From Bacteroidota bacterium (GTDB lineage Bacteria > Bacteroidota > Bacteroidia > Bacteroidales > M50B96), in the NCBI GenBank assembly GCA_024762835.1, contig JANTGP010000014.1:1-32083 (forward strand): a stretch of 32,083 nt of DNA, read 5' to 3'. The notes under the pieces are model-generated. The model did not search any database. It saw nothing but the letters and a program-made list of their open reading frames with translations, and was not told where the DNA came from. Positions 16,937 through 25,549 of the stretch are shown here, one piece after another. The translations under genes were made by a program, and so were the position numbers. Each line of letters starts with the position of its first letter. The first letter of the stretch is position 1.

Positions 16937-18060
16937 TAATTGCCGTAAATACAAGACTTTTAATTTCGGGTAAGCTTGAGGGAATTGGTTGGTTTACTTT
17001 CGAGAGCCTGAAAAGAATTACCAGGCAACATCCTGAGCACCAGTTTATTTTTATTTTTGACAGAGATTATAGCAAAGAGATGATATTTGCCGGAAATGTA
17101 AAAGCTATTGTTGCCGGTCCACCTACACGGCATCCTGTATTATGGTGGTATTGGTTTGAATTTGTTATTCCAAAGATTCTTAGAAAACACAAAGTCGATT
17201 TATTTTTAAGCCCTGATGGTTATTCTTCTCTTTCGACTGATGTTAAAACATTGATTGTAATGCACGACATAAATTTTGTGCATCGTCCAAAGGATTTACC
17301 TTTTCTCATAAGACACTATTATAATTTCTTTTTCAAGAGATTTGCACGCAATGCAACAAGATTAGCAACTGTTTCGCAATTTTCTAAAAACGATATTGCT
17401 GAAAGTTTTTTTATCGATAAAGATAAAATTGATGTGGTTTATAACGGGGCTAAATCTGATTATAAGCCATTGGATGAGACACAAAAAAGAAATATTAAAA
17501 ATAAGTATTCCGGCGGAAGCGAATTCTTTGTTTTTGTTGGTGCTCTGCATCCTCGTAAAAATGTTACAAGACTTTTACTTGCTTATGATGAATTTCGCAA
17601 AACTGTTAATACCGATGTTAAATTGATAATTGTTGGCGAGAGGATGTTTAAATCATCTGATATAGCTAAGGCATATAATGGCTTGAAGTTTAAATCGGAT
17701 GTAGTTTTTTCAGGCAGACTTGCACCCCTTGATTTGAGCCAGGTTCTTGCATCTGCTCTTGCTTTAACATTTGTTCCTTTGTTCGAAGGTTTTGGAATTC
17801 CTGTGGTTGAAGCATTTTATTGCGATACTGCTGTTATTACCTCAAATGTAAGCTCACTCCCCGAAGTTGCCGGTAAAGCTGCTTTATTGGTTGACCCTTT
17901 TTCTATTGACTCAATAAAAGATGCCATGATTAAAATATCAAGCGATTCTTATCTTAAAGATGAATTAATTGCAAATGCACGTATCTGGCGAAATAAGTTT
18001 ACTTGGGATAAAACGGCAACTAAGCTATGGCAGAGTATTGAAAAAACATCCAATATGTAA
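16933..18060 (+). CDS. GT4-family glycosyltransferase
   Basis: The 375-residue product has the two Rossmann halves of GT-B glycosyltransferases. The N-terminal domain begins MIIAVNTRLLISGKLEGIG, with a glycine-containing loop for acceptor binding. The C-terminal domain begins near residue 196 (FFVFVGALHPRKNVTRLL), continues through KLIIVGE and VVFSGRLAPLDL, and has the EX7E signature EGFGIPVVE (Glu285, Glu293) that contacts the nucleotide-sugar. Such enzymes transfer sugars from NDP-sugars (often mannose, glucose or rhamnose) during surface polysaccharide synthesis at the cytoplasmic membrane face. The donor and acceptor cannot be read from sequence. The divergent flippase is a likely pathway partner. 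Confidence 0.93.
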   Translation: MIIAVNTRLLISGKLEGIGWFTFESLKRITRQHPEHQFIFIFDRDYSKEMIFAGNVKAIVAGPPTRHPVLWWYWFEFVIPKILRKHKVDLFLSPDGYSSLSTDVKTLIVMHDINFVHRPKDLPFLIRHYYNFFFKRFARNATRLATVSQFSKNDIAESFFIDKDKIDVVYNGAKSDYKPLDETQKRNIKNKYSGGSEFFVFVGALHPRKNVTRLLLAYDEFRKTVNTDVKLIIVGERMFKSSDIAKAYNGLKFKSDVVFSGRLAPLDLSQVLASALALTFVPLFEGFGIPVVEAFYCDTAVITSNVSSLPEVAGKAALLVDPFSIDSIKDAMIKISSDSYLKDELIANARIWRNKFTWDKTATKLWQSIEKTSNM

Positions 18061-18081
18061 TTTGATTAATGCAAAGTTTTA

Positions 18082-21000
18082 TTGAAAAAAGTAATTATAA
18101 TACTAGCTTTCTTAATATCATGCTCTGTCGGTGCTCAGCAGCTTGACAATTATCGTGTGCGTACATTTGTGAGTAAGTCTGATACTGTAATGCTCGATTC
18201 ATTAAGCATTATCCCAACATCTTTTAAAATACTTATTAATGATAAAGCTATTGCAGATTCACTTTTTTCTTTAAAACCTGAAGAGGCATTACTTCATATT
18301 GATAGTTCGCTAATAGGCAGGGTTATTAAAACTCAATACAGAGTTTTTCCTATTGACTTTTCAAAAAAGATATTTCATAAAGATTATTCAAAACTCAGTA
18401 AATCTGAAGAATTGAAAGAAAAAGGATATTATTACAGTTATCAGTCACATAATTCAACAAATTACTTTAAAAATGATTTGCTTGAAAAAAGAGGAGATAT
18501 TTCGCGAGGAATAAGTTTTGGTAATAATCAGGATGTAATTGTGAATTCAAGTCTGAATTTGCAGTTATCCGGTAAGTTAAATAAGGAGTTTGAGATTCGA
18601 GCTGCAATTACAGATGATAACATACCCATTCAACCGGACGGAAACTCACAACAGATACAAGAATTTGACAAGATATATATTCAACTTTTTAATGATAATA
18701 CGGAGATAAGACTTGGTGACTTTGAAATTGAATCAAAACAGGAACGATTTCTCAGACTTAATAAAAAAGCTCAGGGTGCCCTGTTCTCACATACTTACAA
18801 TAAAGAAAGCTATAAGTTTAAGACAACCGTGAGTGCTGCTGTAGCAAAAGGTAAATATAACCGCCTGTCGTTTAAAGGTGTTGAAGGAAACCAAGGCCCA
18901 TATAAACTTCAGGGTTCAGAGAGCGAAAGCTATATAATTATTCTTGCCGGTAGCGAAAAAGTTTATATTGATGGTAAATTACTAGTCCGTGGTCAGGACA
19001 ACGATTATACAATTGATTATAATCAGGCTGAACTTAGTTTTACGCCTAAGCAAATAATTACTAAGGATAAAAGAATAATAATTGAGTTTGAATATTCGGA
19101 AAGAAATTATGCACGATTCATGTTATTTAACAATAATGAGTTTATTGGTAAAAAAGCTCATCTTTTTGTTAATGTTTACTCAGAGCAGGATAGCAAAAAC
19201 CAGCCTCTTCAACAGCAACTTGGTGATTCGCAAAAACAATTATTATCTGAAATTGGAGATAGCTTAAATCAGGCTTTTGTTCCTAATATTGATAGTTTGG
19301 CTTTTACTAACGATAGAATATTATATAGCAAGACTGATAGTATTGTAAATGGTGTTTTATATCCTTCGGTTTACAGATATTCAACAAATCCCGACAGTGC
19401 ACATTATAGTTTGGGCTTTAGTTATGTTGGCGAAGGTTTGGGGAATTATATTATTGCTCAGACAAATGCCAACGGAAAGGTGTACAAGTGGCTTGCACCT
19501 GATGATTCGGGTAATTTGTCCGGGAGCTATCAACCTGTTGTTTTACTTGTTACACCTAAAAAAAAGCAAGTTGTTTGTTTAGGAGGAGAGTATAATTTCT
19601 CACAAGATTTTAAATCAAATTTTGAAATATCTATCAGTAATAACGACATAAATACTTTCTCTAATCGTGATGCCGGTGATAATGTTGGTTTTGCAATTAA
19701 TCTGGGGCTTGAGAAACAGTTGTTCGTTAGCCGGACAAATAAGCATGGCAATGTGATTCTTAAGTATCAGATGATAAATAGAAGTTTTAATGCTGCTGAT
19801 AATTTTAGAGATGTTGAGTATAACTATGATTGGAACAAGGAAAATACGAATACCCTTAATGATGAACATATCCTTGAGTTAAATGTAAACTTAAAAAAAG
19901 ATTCATTGGGTACGATTAATTATAACTCAGCATTTATACAACAAAAGTTTTATCGGGCAAATAAAAATAGTATTTCTGCAAATATTAATAAAGGGACAAA
20001 CAATCTAAAAATAAACAGCAGCTATCTTTTTACTGCTGATAATATTCATAAAACAGGTTTTTTAAGAAACAAAATAGAATATCGTAAAAAAGTATCAGCT
20101 TTAGTTTTTGGTATTATCGAAGAAAATGAAAATAACAGTTGGCGTAAGCTTACGAGCGATTCATTAGGTTTAAATAGTTTTGCTTTCAATCAATTAAGCT
20201 TTATTGCTGAAAATGCCGACACAACAAATAATATGTTTCAGTTGGCTTATATCTCAAGAAAAGATTTATCGCCGGTACAAAACAAAATGTCAATTGCCAC
20301 TGAATCAAGAGACTTAAGTCTCTCATATAGATTATTGACAAAAAAAAGGCAATCGGTAAAAACAATTATTAATTACCGGAAATTGTTGGTTAAAGATACG
20401 ACTCTAAGTACACAAGTAAGTGAGAATACAATTAATTCGCGACTTGAAATGAGATTCAGTTGGTGGAAATCAGCTATTGTTAGTACTTCGTTTTATGAAA
20501 TAGGTTCAGGACTTGAGCAGAAAAAAGAGTATTCATTTATTATGGTTTCTCCCGGGCAAGGTATGTATATATGGAATGACTATAACGGAGACAATGTAAA
20601 GCAATTAGATGAATTTGAAATTAGTACATATCAGGACACGGCAAATTATATAAGAGTTTTTGTACCCAGTAACAATTACGAAAAAATATTGTCAAATCGT
20701 TTTAGCCAGGTCGTTTCTATAAGACCGGATAGATTTTGGAGAAAAGCCGGTGGAGTAAGAAAGTTGCTATCGCATTTTTCAAATAAAACTGCATTTAAGG
20801 CAAACCGTAAAAATTCTCAAGACAATTTTTTGCAAAATGTAAATCCATTTATTATTTCACCTTCAGAAGATAAACTTAAAAGCCTTAATGCTTCTTTCCG
20901 TAACACCTTCTCCTTTAATAAAACCAGTTCTCGTTTCGGTATTGATTATTTATACCAGAATAATAGCAATAAGCTTCTGCTGATAAATGGTTTCGATACA

Positions 21001-21528
21001 AGAATTTATAAGTTTCAGGCTTGGCATATACGGTGGAAACTGAATAAAAAGATAAGCTTGAATGATAATATTGATAAAGGACATAAACAGTATGAATCAG
21101 ACATCTTTCAATCAAAGAATTACAAAATTGATTATCTGCAAAATGACTTTATTCTTTCATGGCAAAGCTCTGTTGATTGGCGTATTTCTTTAAATTATCA
21201 AGCATCTATAAAAAATAACATAAGCAATACAGAGCAATCTAAGGGGCATAATCTCGGATTTAGCTTGGTGTATAATATCTTAACAAAGGGTAATCTAAAC
21301 TGCAACTTCAATCTTATTATGCTTGAGTTTAATAATGAAAATACAAATACCCCAATAGCTTATGAAATGTTAAATGGATTGCAACCCGGTAATAATTATA
21401 CTTGGGCAGTCCAGTATCAATCGAAAATTTCGGATTATTTACAAATAAACCTGAATTATAATGGGCAAAAATCAGAAAACTATCCTTCAGTACACACGGG
21501 AAGCGTAAGTTTAAGAGCTTATTTTTAA
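18082..21528 (+). CDS. large exported envelope protein, probable outer-membrane barrel, TTG start
   Basis: The 1148-residue frame can only start at TTG 18082: the same frame has a stop at 18067-18069 with no ATG between, and the first residues form an immediate signal peptide (KKVIIILAFLISCSVGAQ). LISC could also act as a lipobox. Residues about 267-345 contain VEGNQGPYKLQG, ILAGSEKVYIDGKLLVRG, DYTIDYNQAELSFTPKQI and RIIIEFEYSERNYARF, a module I associate from memory with very large Bacteroidota outer-membrane proteins. Residues 831-846 (WNDYNGDNVKQLDEFE) form an acidic EF-hand-like loop. The second half is made of alternating strands with Asn/Lys turns and ends in an aromatic strand (SLRAYF), as barrels do. 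It starts 21 bases after the glycosyltransferase stop. Function is unknown. Confidence 0.85.
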   Translation: MKKVIIILAFLISCSVGAQQLDNYRVRTFVSKSDTVMLDSLSIIPTSFKILINDKAIADSLFSLKPEEALLHIDSSLIGRVIKTQYRVFPIDFSKKIFHKDYSKLSKSEELKEKGYYYSYQSHNSTNYFKNDLLEKRGDISRGISFGNNQDVIVNSSLNLQLSGKLNKEFEIRAAITDDNIPIQPDGNSQQIQEFDKIYIQLFNDNTEIRLGDFEIESKQERFLRLNKKAQGALFSHTYNKESYKFKTTVSAAVAKGKYNRLSFKGVEGNQGPYKLQGSESESYIIILAGSEKVYIDGKLLVRGQDNDYTIDYNQAELSFTPKQIITKDKRIIIEFEYSERNYARFMLFNNNEFIGKKAHLFVNVYSEQDSKNQPLQQQLGDSQKQLLSEIGDSLNQAFVPNIDSLAFTNDRILYSKTDSIVNGVLYPSVYRYSTNPDSAHYSLGFSYVGEGLGNYIIAQTNANGKVYKWLAPDDSGNLSGSYQPVVLLVTPKKKQVVCLGGEYNFSQDFKSNFEISISNNDINTFSNRDAGDNVGFAINLGLEKQLFVSRTNKHGNVILKYQMINRSFNAADNFRDVEYNYDWNKENTNTLNDEHILELNVNLKKDSLGTINYNSAFIQQKFYRANKNSISANINKGTNNLKINSSYLFTADNIHKTGFLRNKIEYRKKVSALVFGIIEENENNSWRKLTSDSLGLNSFAFNQLSFIAENADTTNNMFQLAYISRKDLSPVQNKMSIATESRDLSLSYRLLTKKRQSVKTIINYRKLLVKDTTLSTQVSENTINSRLEMRFSWWKSAIVSTSFYEIGSGLEQKKEYSFIMVSPGQGMYIWNDYNGDNVKQLDEFEISTYQDTANYIRVFVPSNNYEKILSNRFSQVVSIRPDRFWRKAGGVRKLLSHFSNKTAFKANRKNSQDNFLQNVNPFIISPSEDKLKSLNASFRNTFSFNKTSSRFGIDYLYQNNSNKLLLINGFDTRIYKFQAWHIRWKLNKKISLNDNIDKGHKQYESDIFQSKNYKIDYLQNDFILSWQSSVDWRISLNYQASIKNNISNTEQSKGHNLGFSLVYNILTKGNLNCNFNLIMLEFNNENTNTPIAYEMLNGLQPGNNYTWAVQYQSKISDYLQINLNYNGQKSENYPSVHTGSVSLRAYF

Positions 21529-21602
21529 ATATTATTCAGATAATTGGTAAAGAAAATATATTAAATTTTCGATCTAAATGCACCATGATAATAGCAATTG
21601 CT

Positions 21603-21610
21603 TATTTTTG
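21603..21610 (+). promoter_or_regulatory. candidate -7 box before the two-domain secreted protein
   Basis: TATTTTTG matches TAnnTTTG and lies 35 bases before the ATG at 21646. No good -33 element is visible at the expected distance. Confidence 0.38.
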
Positions 21611-21645
21611 AGAAATAATTAAACGATATTTGAAGATACAATCAT

Positions 21646-22614
21646 ATGAAGCAGATTATTTTATCCATATTATTTTTACAAACTGTTTGTTATGCACAAG
21701 CTGGCTTTGCCAACGATTCTTTAAAAAATGATAGCACTTATATCTCTATACCTGGAACATCAATAAGTTTGTTTCTTCCTGCCGGTTTTTCCAAGGCAAA
21801 TAAATTTCCGGGTATTAAACATCCGGAGTCAGGTGCTTTTATTATGGTCTCAAATCTTAATTCAACATACAGGCAGGTAAAAGCAGGATTTACATCACAA
21901 GGTTTTAAGAGTCAAGGAATGGAATTGCTCGAGTCGAGTGAGCTAAATCTTGAAACAGGGAAAGGGCTACTTTTTAAAGCCAGTAAAAAGAACGGCAATA
22001 TCATATTCAATAAATGGATTCTTATTTTAAAAAACGACAGCTCATCAATAATGATAAATGGAACCTTTCCAAAGTCATTTGACTCGGATATCGCCGCTGA
22101 AGTCCTTGATTGTATTTTATCTGCCCAAATTGATAATAAAAGGGTGATAAAATATGAGGAAGCAGTAAACTTTGAAGTTAATGTTGAGTACACAAAACTT
22201 AAGTTTGCTAAATATTTTGCAGGAACATTAATATTTACTGTTGATGGCAATTTTCCTGCTAAATCGAAAGATAAAACTTCATTTAAAATAGGGTCATCCT
22301 TAGGAATTGTTGAAATAAAGAACCCTCGTGATTTTGCAATTGAGAGCTTGAAAAAGCTTCCTTTCACATTCAATAAAAACATTGAAATTAATCCAATTAA
22401 GATTGATGGATTGTCGGGTTATGAAATAATTGCATACTCAACAGATAAGAAAAGTGGATTTAGACAGTTAATATATCAGTTAATATTATATTCGGGCAAT
22501 AGCTATTATATATTATTAGGAACAGCTTATGATGATTATGAAAATAATTTGAGTTTATTTATTGATGTTTCGAGTAGTTTTAAACAAAGAAAAGGAATTA
22601 AAAAAGAGGAGTAG
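21646..22614 (+). CDS. secreted protein with two similar halves, function unknown
   Basis: The 322-residue product has a signal peptide (MKQIILSILFLQTVCYAQAGFA). The mature part seems to be two copies of one alpha/beta module. The first half holds ISIPGTSISLFLPAGFSK, GKGLLFKASKKNGNIIFNKW, ILILKNDSSSIMINGTFPK and then a helix ending VLDCILSAQ. The second holds LKFAKYFAGTLIFTVDGNFP, LSGYEIIAYSTDKKSGFRQL, LILYSGNSYYILLGTAYDD and a helix ending IDVSSSF. The layout (amphipathic opening strand, antiparallel sheet, closing helix) resembles PsbP/Mog1-like proteins; this is pattern reading only. The C-terminus is strongly charged (KQRKGIKKEE). It is followed by the tRNA gene. Confidence 0.82.
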   Translation: MKQIILSILFLQTVCYAQAGFANDSLKNDSTYISIPGTSISLFLPAGFSKANKFPGIKHPESGAFIMVSNLNSTYRQVKAGFTSQGFKSQGMELLESSELNLETGKGLLFKASKKNGNIIFNKWILILKNDSSSIMINGTFPKSFDSDIAAEVLDCILSAQIDNKRVIKYEEAVNFEVNVEYTKLKFAKYFAGTLIFTVDGNFPAKSKDKTSFKIGSSLGIVEIKNPRDFAIESLKKLPFTFNKNIEINPIKIDGLSGYEIIAYSTDKKSGFRQLIYQLILYSGNSYYILLGTAYDDYENNLSLFIDVSSSFKQRKGIKKEE

Positions 22615-22680
22615 CTAATATTAAGTGACTGTTTTTATATGTATTAGTGTAATTTTAGTAATGTGTTCGAATTTTAGTTT

Positions 22681-22707
22681 TTTGTTTCCTATCTTTTTTA
22701 TAATTTG
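22681..22707 (+). promoter_or_regulatory. weak candidate promoter for tRNA-Ser
   Basis: TTTG at 22681-22684 and TATAATTTG at 22699-22707 resemble the -33 and -7 elements, but the -7 box has an irregular spacing inside it. It lies about 45 bases before the tRNA. Confidence 0.3.
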
Positions 22708-22752
22708 GTACGCTTAAAAAACACAAGTTCTTTGATTGAATAAAGTGCGTAG

Positions 22753-22842
22753 GGAGAGATGACCGAGTGGCTTAAGGTGCTCGCCTGGAAAGCGGGTGTG
22801 CAGCGTGAAACTGTACCGAGGGTTCGAATCCCTCTCTCTCCG
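22753..22842 (+). tRNA. trnS(gga): tRNA-Ser(GGA)
   Basis: The 90-base class II tRNA folds fully by eye. The acceptor stem GGAGAGA (22753-22759) pairs with TCTCTCC (22835-22841), with discriminator G at 22842. The anticodon loop CTGGAAA holds GGA, which reads UCC/UCU serine codons. A long variable arm, GTGCAG with CTGTAC, is diagnostic of serine tRNAs. The T arm is GAGGG-TTCGAAT-CCCTC. No CCA is encoded (CAT follows the discriminator), so the tail must be added by the nucleotidyltransferase. The exbB gene starts 55 bases downstream. Confidence 0.97.
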
Positions 22843-22897
22843 CATACAGATATTTAAAACGAAAAATTAACTAAATTTTAATTTAATTTTATAAACA

Positions 22898-23716
22898 ATG
22901 AAAAGACTATTTGCATTAATAGCCGTATTTGGAATGCTCATGCTAGGAGCTTCTCATTTTATTTTGGCTCAAGATGACACAACTAATGCCGCTACAGAAA
23001 ATGTTGCGATTGATACGAATCAGGTTGCTGCAGATTCAACAGTTGCAACTACAGAAATAGCGGACGCACCTGTTGTTAAAGAAAAATCAATGCACCAGCA
23101 ATTAAAGCAAAAGTTTATTGAAGGTGGTGCCGGCTTTATGGGAGTTGTTTTACTATCTCTTATTTTTGGTCTTGCCTTGGCAATTGAAAGAATCATTTAT
23201 CTTAATCTTGCCTCTACAAACACCGAGAAACTTCTTAGAGAAATAGAGGAAGCAATGGAAAAAGGTGGCGTTGAGGCTGCTAAAGATGTTTGCCGTAATA
23301 CAAAAGGACCGGTTGCATCAATATTCTATCAGGGGCTTGACAGGGCTGACGAAGGAATTGAGGTTGTCGAGAAATCAGTAATTGCCTACGGTAGCGTACA
23401 AATGGGATTGCTTGAAAAAGGTATAACATGGATATCTCTCGCAATTGCAGTTGCTCCTATGCTTGGTTTCATGGGAACGGTAATTGGAATGATTGGAGCT
23501 TTTGATGCTATTCAGGCTGCCGGTGATATTTCTCCTGCTCTTGTTGCAGGTGGTATTAAAGTAGCTCTTATTACAACTGTATCAGGTTTGATTGTTGCTA
23601 TTATTTTACAGATTTTTTACAATTATATTATTTCAAAAATTGATACAATTGTCAATAAAATGGAAGATGCTTCTATCTCTCTTATTGATATCTTAATAAA
23701 GTATAACAAAAAATAA
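22898..23716 (+). CDS. exbB: ExbB/TolQ/MotA-family proton channel subunit
   Basis: The 272-residue protein has the three membrane segments of the ExbB family at about residues 79-101, 176-201 and 222-244. The conserved APMLGFMGTVIGMIGAF block lies in the second and ITTVSGLIVAIILQIFYNYI in the third. It also carries an N-terminal signal-like segment (MKRLFALIAVFGMLMLGAS...AQ) and a 40-residue Ala/Thr/Asp-rich linker before the first channel helix, an extension absent from E. coli ExbB but usual in Bacteroidota. With ExbD it forms an inner-membrane motor using the proton gradient to drive TonB or a related envelope machine. It heads a four-gene operon (gaps 8, 43 and 2 bases). No TonB gene is in the operon. 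Confidence 0.95.
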   Translation: MKRLFALIAVFGMLMLGASHFILAQDDTTNAATENVAIDTNQVAADSTVATTEIADAPVVKEKSMHQQLKQKFIEGGAGFMGVVLLSLIFGLALAIERIIYLNLASTNTEKLLREIEEAMEKGGVEAAKDVCRNTKGPVASIFYQGLDRADEGIEVVEKSVIAYGSVQMGLLEKGITWISLAIAVAPMLGFMGTVIGMIGAFDAIQAAGDISPALVAGGIKVALITTVSGLIVAIILQIFYNYIISKIDTIVNKMEDASISLIDILIKYNKK

Positions 23717-23724
23717 ATCGAATT

Positions 23725-24213
23725 ATGAAAGATAAACTTGCAAGTATTTTAAATATTTTGCTTGTCTTGCTTCTGGCTGTTTCAGCAGTTTTACTTGTTG
23801 TATTTTATTATGGTACAAGCTTGTATAGTTCTGATGCAGAATTTGCAGAGCAAATAAGCGTTTTGGGCTGGAGACTTGATGCATACTTAAACTGGTCTTT
23901 TATTTTAATTGCAATTGCTGCAATTGCTGCAATTGGATTCCCAATTATTAACATGGTAACAAACCCTGCAAGCTCTAAGAAGACTCTTCTTATTGTAGGG
24001 TTAATGGCTGTTGTTGTTGTCGTTAGCTATGTCTTGGCAAATGGAGATATTTTTGAATTTCCTGGCTATAAGAAGTTTTTCTATGAAGACATCACAATGG
24101 ACCCACACACGTTCTCAAGATATGTTGGTACCGGTCTTTGGACAATGTACATTCTTGGAGCAGTATCGGTACTCTCAATGATATATGTTGAGGTTGCCAA
24201 ATTTTTTAAATAA
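23725..24213 (+). CDS. four-helix membrane protein within the ExbB/ExbD operon
   Basis: The 162-residue protein starts 8 bases after exbB. It has four hydrophobic segments at about residues 8-28, 57-77, 87-104 and 133-157. A soluble acidic loop (SSDAEFAEQISVLGWRLDAY) sits between the first two and another (EFPGYKKFFYEDITMDPHTF) between the last two. I do not recognise a catalytic motif. Its place between channel and ExbD genes suggests a Bacteroidota-specific accessory subunit of the motor. Codons for the second helix contain a 9-base tandem repeat (23911-23937). Function is inferred only from context. Confidence 0.85.
   Translation: MKDKLASILNILLVLLLAVSAVLLVVFYYGTSLYSSDAEFAEQISVLGWRLDAYLNWSFILIAIAAIAAIGFPIINMVTNPASSKKTLLIVGLMAVVVVVSYVLANGDIFEFPGYKKFFYEDITMDPHTFSRYVGTGLWTMYILGAVSVLSMIYVEVAKFFK
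23911..23937 (+). repeat. 9-base tandem repeat in coding sequence
   Basis: GCAATTGCT occurs twice exactly and a third time with two changes, encoding an Ala/Ile-rich helix. Slippage would add or remove three residues without a frameshift. Confidence 0.6.
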
Positions 24214-24256
24214 AATTGTGATACCGGAAAACGGTAAATAATCATAAATTATAATT

Positions 24257-24832
24257 ATGGCAAGAAGAGAATTACCTGAAATAAATGCAGGCTCAATGGC
24301 AGATATTGCCTTTCTTTTGTTGATCTTCTTTCTCGTTACAACTACGATGGATGTTGATTCAGGCTTGTCTCGTAAGTTACCTCCTATTCCCGAGGAAACT
24401 ACGGAAAAGCCGCCCGAGATTAAAGAGCGGAATGTTTTTATTGTTCTTATCAACAGTAAGAATCAACTTCAGGTTGAAGGAAAATTGATGAGAATTGAGG
24501 ACTTGAAAAAAAGTGCAAAAGAATTTGTTGAAAATCCGGCTGATAAGAAAAATTTACCCGAAAAGGAAGCAAAGGATATTCCTTTCTTTGGTAACTATAT
24601 GGTTTCGAAAGGTGTTGTGTCTTTACAAAACGACAGAGGTACTTCATATGAAACATATATTGCTGTTCAGAATGAATTAATTGCTGCATACAATGAGCTT
24701 AGAAATGAACTTGCACAACGCAGATTTGGTAAGGCATTTTCTGATTGTAACGAGGACCAGCAGAAAGCAATTAAGAAAATTTATCCTCAACGTATTTCAG
24801 AGGCTGAACCTAAAAATATTGGAGGAAAATAA
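24257..24832 (+). CDS. exbD: ExbD/TolR-family protein, first copy
   Basis: The 191-residue protein has the ExbD start: a short basic N-terminus, then SMADIAFLLLIFFLVTTTMD, in which Asp16 corresponds to the proton-translocating aspartate of the single membrane helix. A proline-rich stretch (LPPIPEETTEKPPEIKERN) follows, then a periplasmic domain beginning VFIVLINSKNQLQVEGKLM. The domain is longer than in E. coli ExbD (141 residues), with an extra helical tail (YIAVQNELIAAYNELRNELAQRRFGKAF) after the usual core. The stop lies 2 bases before the second ExbD gene. Two different ExbD copies in one operon suggest a hetero-oligomeric stator or two stator forms. Confidence 0.94.
   Translation: MARRELPEINAGSMADIAFLLLIFFLVTTTMDVDSGLSRKLPPIPEETTEKPPEIKERNVFIVLINSKNQLQVEGKLMRIEDLKKSAKEFVENPADKKNLPEKEAKDIPFFGNYMVSKGVVSLQNDRGTSYETYIAVQNELIAAYNELRNELAQRRFGKAFSDCNEDQQKAIKKIYPQRISEAEPKNIGGK
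24821..24826 (+). promoter_or_regulatory. strong Shine-Dalgarno sequence before the second exbD
   Basis: GGAGGA lies 8 bases before the ATG at 24835, inside the last codons of the first exbD. It is one of the few clear Shine-Dalgarno sequences in the window and fits translational coupling. Confidence 0.5.
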
Positions 24833-24834
24833 TT

Positions 24835-25305
24835 ATGGCTAAATTTCAAAGAAAAGGGAAAGGAGGAACACCTGCAATATCTACAGCATCATTGCCTGAT
24901 ATCGTTTTTATGCTTCTGTTCTTTTTTATGGTAACAACCGTAATGCGTGAAACGGATTTGATGATTAAAGTTAATGTGCCATACGCTACCGAGATTAAAA
25001 AACTTGAAAAAAAATCGCTGGTTAGCTATATTTATATTGGAGAGCCTAAAGAACAATATCAAAGAAAATTTGGTACTGAGCCAAGAATTCAACTTAATGG
25101 CCAATTTGCAAGTGTAAATGATATTATTTTGTTTATCACAAGCGAAAGACAAGCTCATGACGAAAATGAAGTGCCATTGTTAACTACATCGCTAAAAGTA
25201 GACGGTAAAACTAAGATGGGAATTATTACCGATGTAAAACAAGAGCTTAGAAAGTGTTCTGCTCTGAAAATTAATTATTCAACCAAAAAAGGAACTAAAC
25301 CATAA
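24835..25305 (+). CDS. exbD: ExbD/TolR-family protein, second copy
   Basis: This 156-residue protein starts 2 bases after the first ExbD copy. It has a basic, Gly-rich N-terminus, then SLPDIVFMLLFFFMVTTVM, with Asp22 as the likely proton-carrying residue. The periplasmic part (KVNVPYATEIKKLEKKSLVSYIYIG, then RIQLNGQFASVNDIILFITSE and MGIITDVKQELRKCSALKINYSTKKG) matches the ExbD fold of sheet plus helices. It is distinct in sequence from the first copy, so it is an old duplication or separate lineage rather than a recent copy. It is the last gene of the operon and is followed by an intrinsic terminator. Confidence 0.94.
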   Translation: MAKFQRKGKGGTPAISTASLPDIVFMLLFFFMVTTVMRETDLMIKVNVPYATEIKKLEKKSLVSYIYIGEPKEQYQRKFGTEPRIQLNGQFASVNDIILFITSERQAHDENEVPLLTTSLKVDGKTKMGIITDVKQELRKCSALKINYSTKKGTKP

Positions 25306-25323
25306 GATATTAATTGTTTTAAT

Positions 25324-25356
25324 AAAAAGGAGACTATTTCAGTCTCCTTTTTTTTT
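25324..25356 (+). terminator. intrinsic terminator of the ExbB/ExbD operon
   Basis: AAAAAGGAGACT (25324-25335) pairs with AGTCTCCTTTTT (25341-25352) around a 5-base loop, with Ts running to 25356. It lies 18 bases after the second exbD stop. Confidence 0.9.
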
Positions 25357-25377
25357 GCTAAACTTTTCAACATGCAC

Positions 25378-25406
25378 TTGACTTTATACTTTTTTGCATA
25401 AATTTA
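25378..25406 (+). promoter_or_regulatory. candidate dnaE promoter
   Basis: TTG (25378-25380), 18 bases of spacer, then TAAATTTA (25399-25406), one mismatch from TAnnTTTG. This would give a leader of about 135 bases before dnaE; the 193-base gap shows nothing else I can call. Confidence 0.35.
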
Positions 25407-25549
25407 CAAGTCGGAAAAACGATTGAATTGTAAAATTAACTGCTTTGAAAGATAACTAAATAGAGTTTTATTCTCTTTCGTCATGTCATTAGTATAAGGT
25501 TTGATTTGTTGCTTTTCCAATTTTAATAATCTCAGTAAATAATAAAGCG

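Noticed and set aside
21912-22382. 156-residue minus-strand open frame
   Set aside because: Antisense shadow of the two-domain secreted protein, with no family features.
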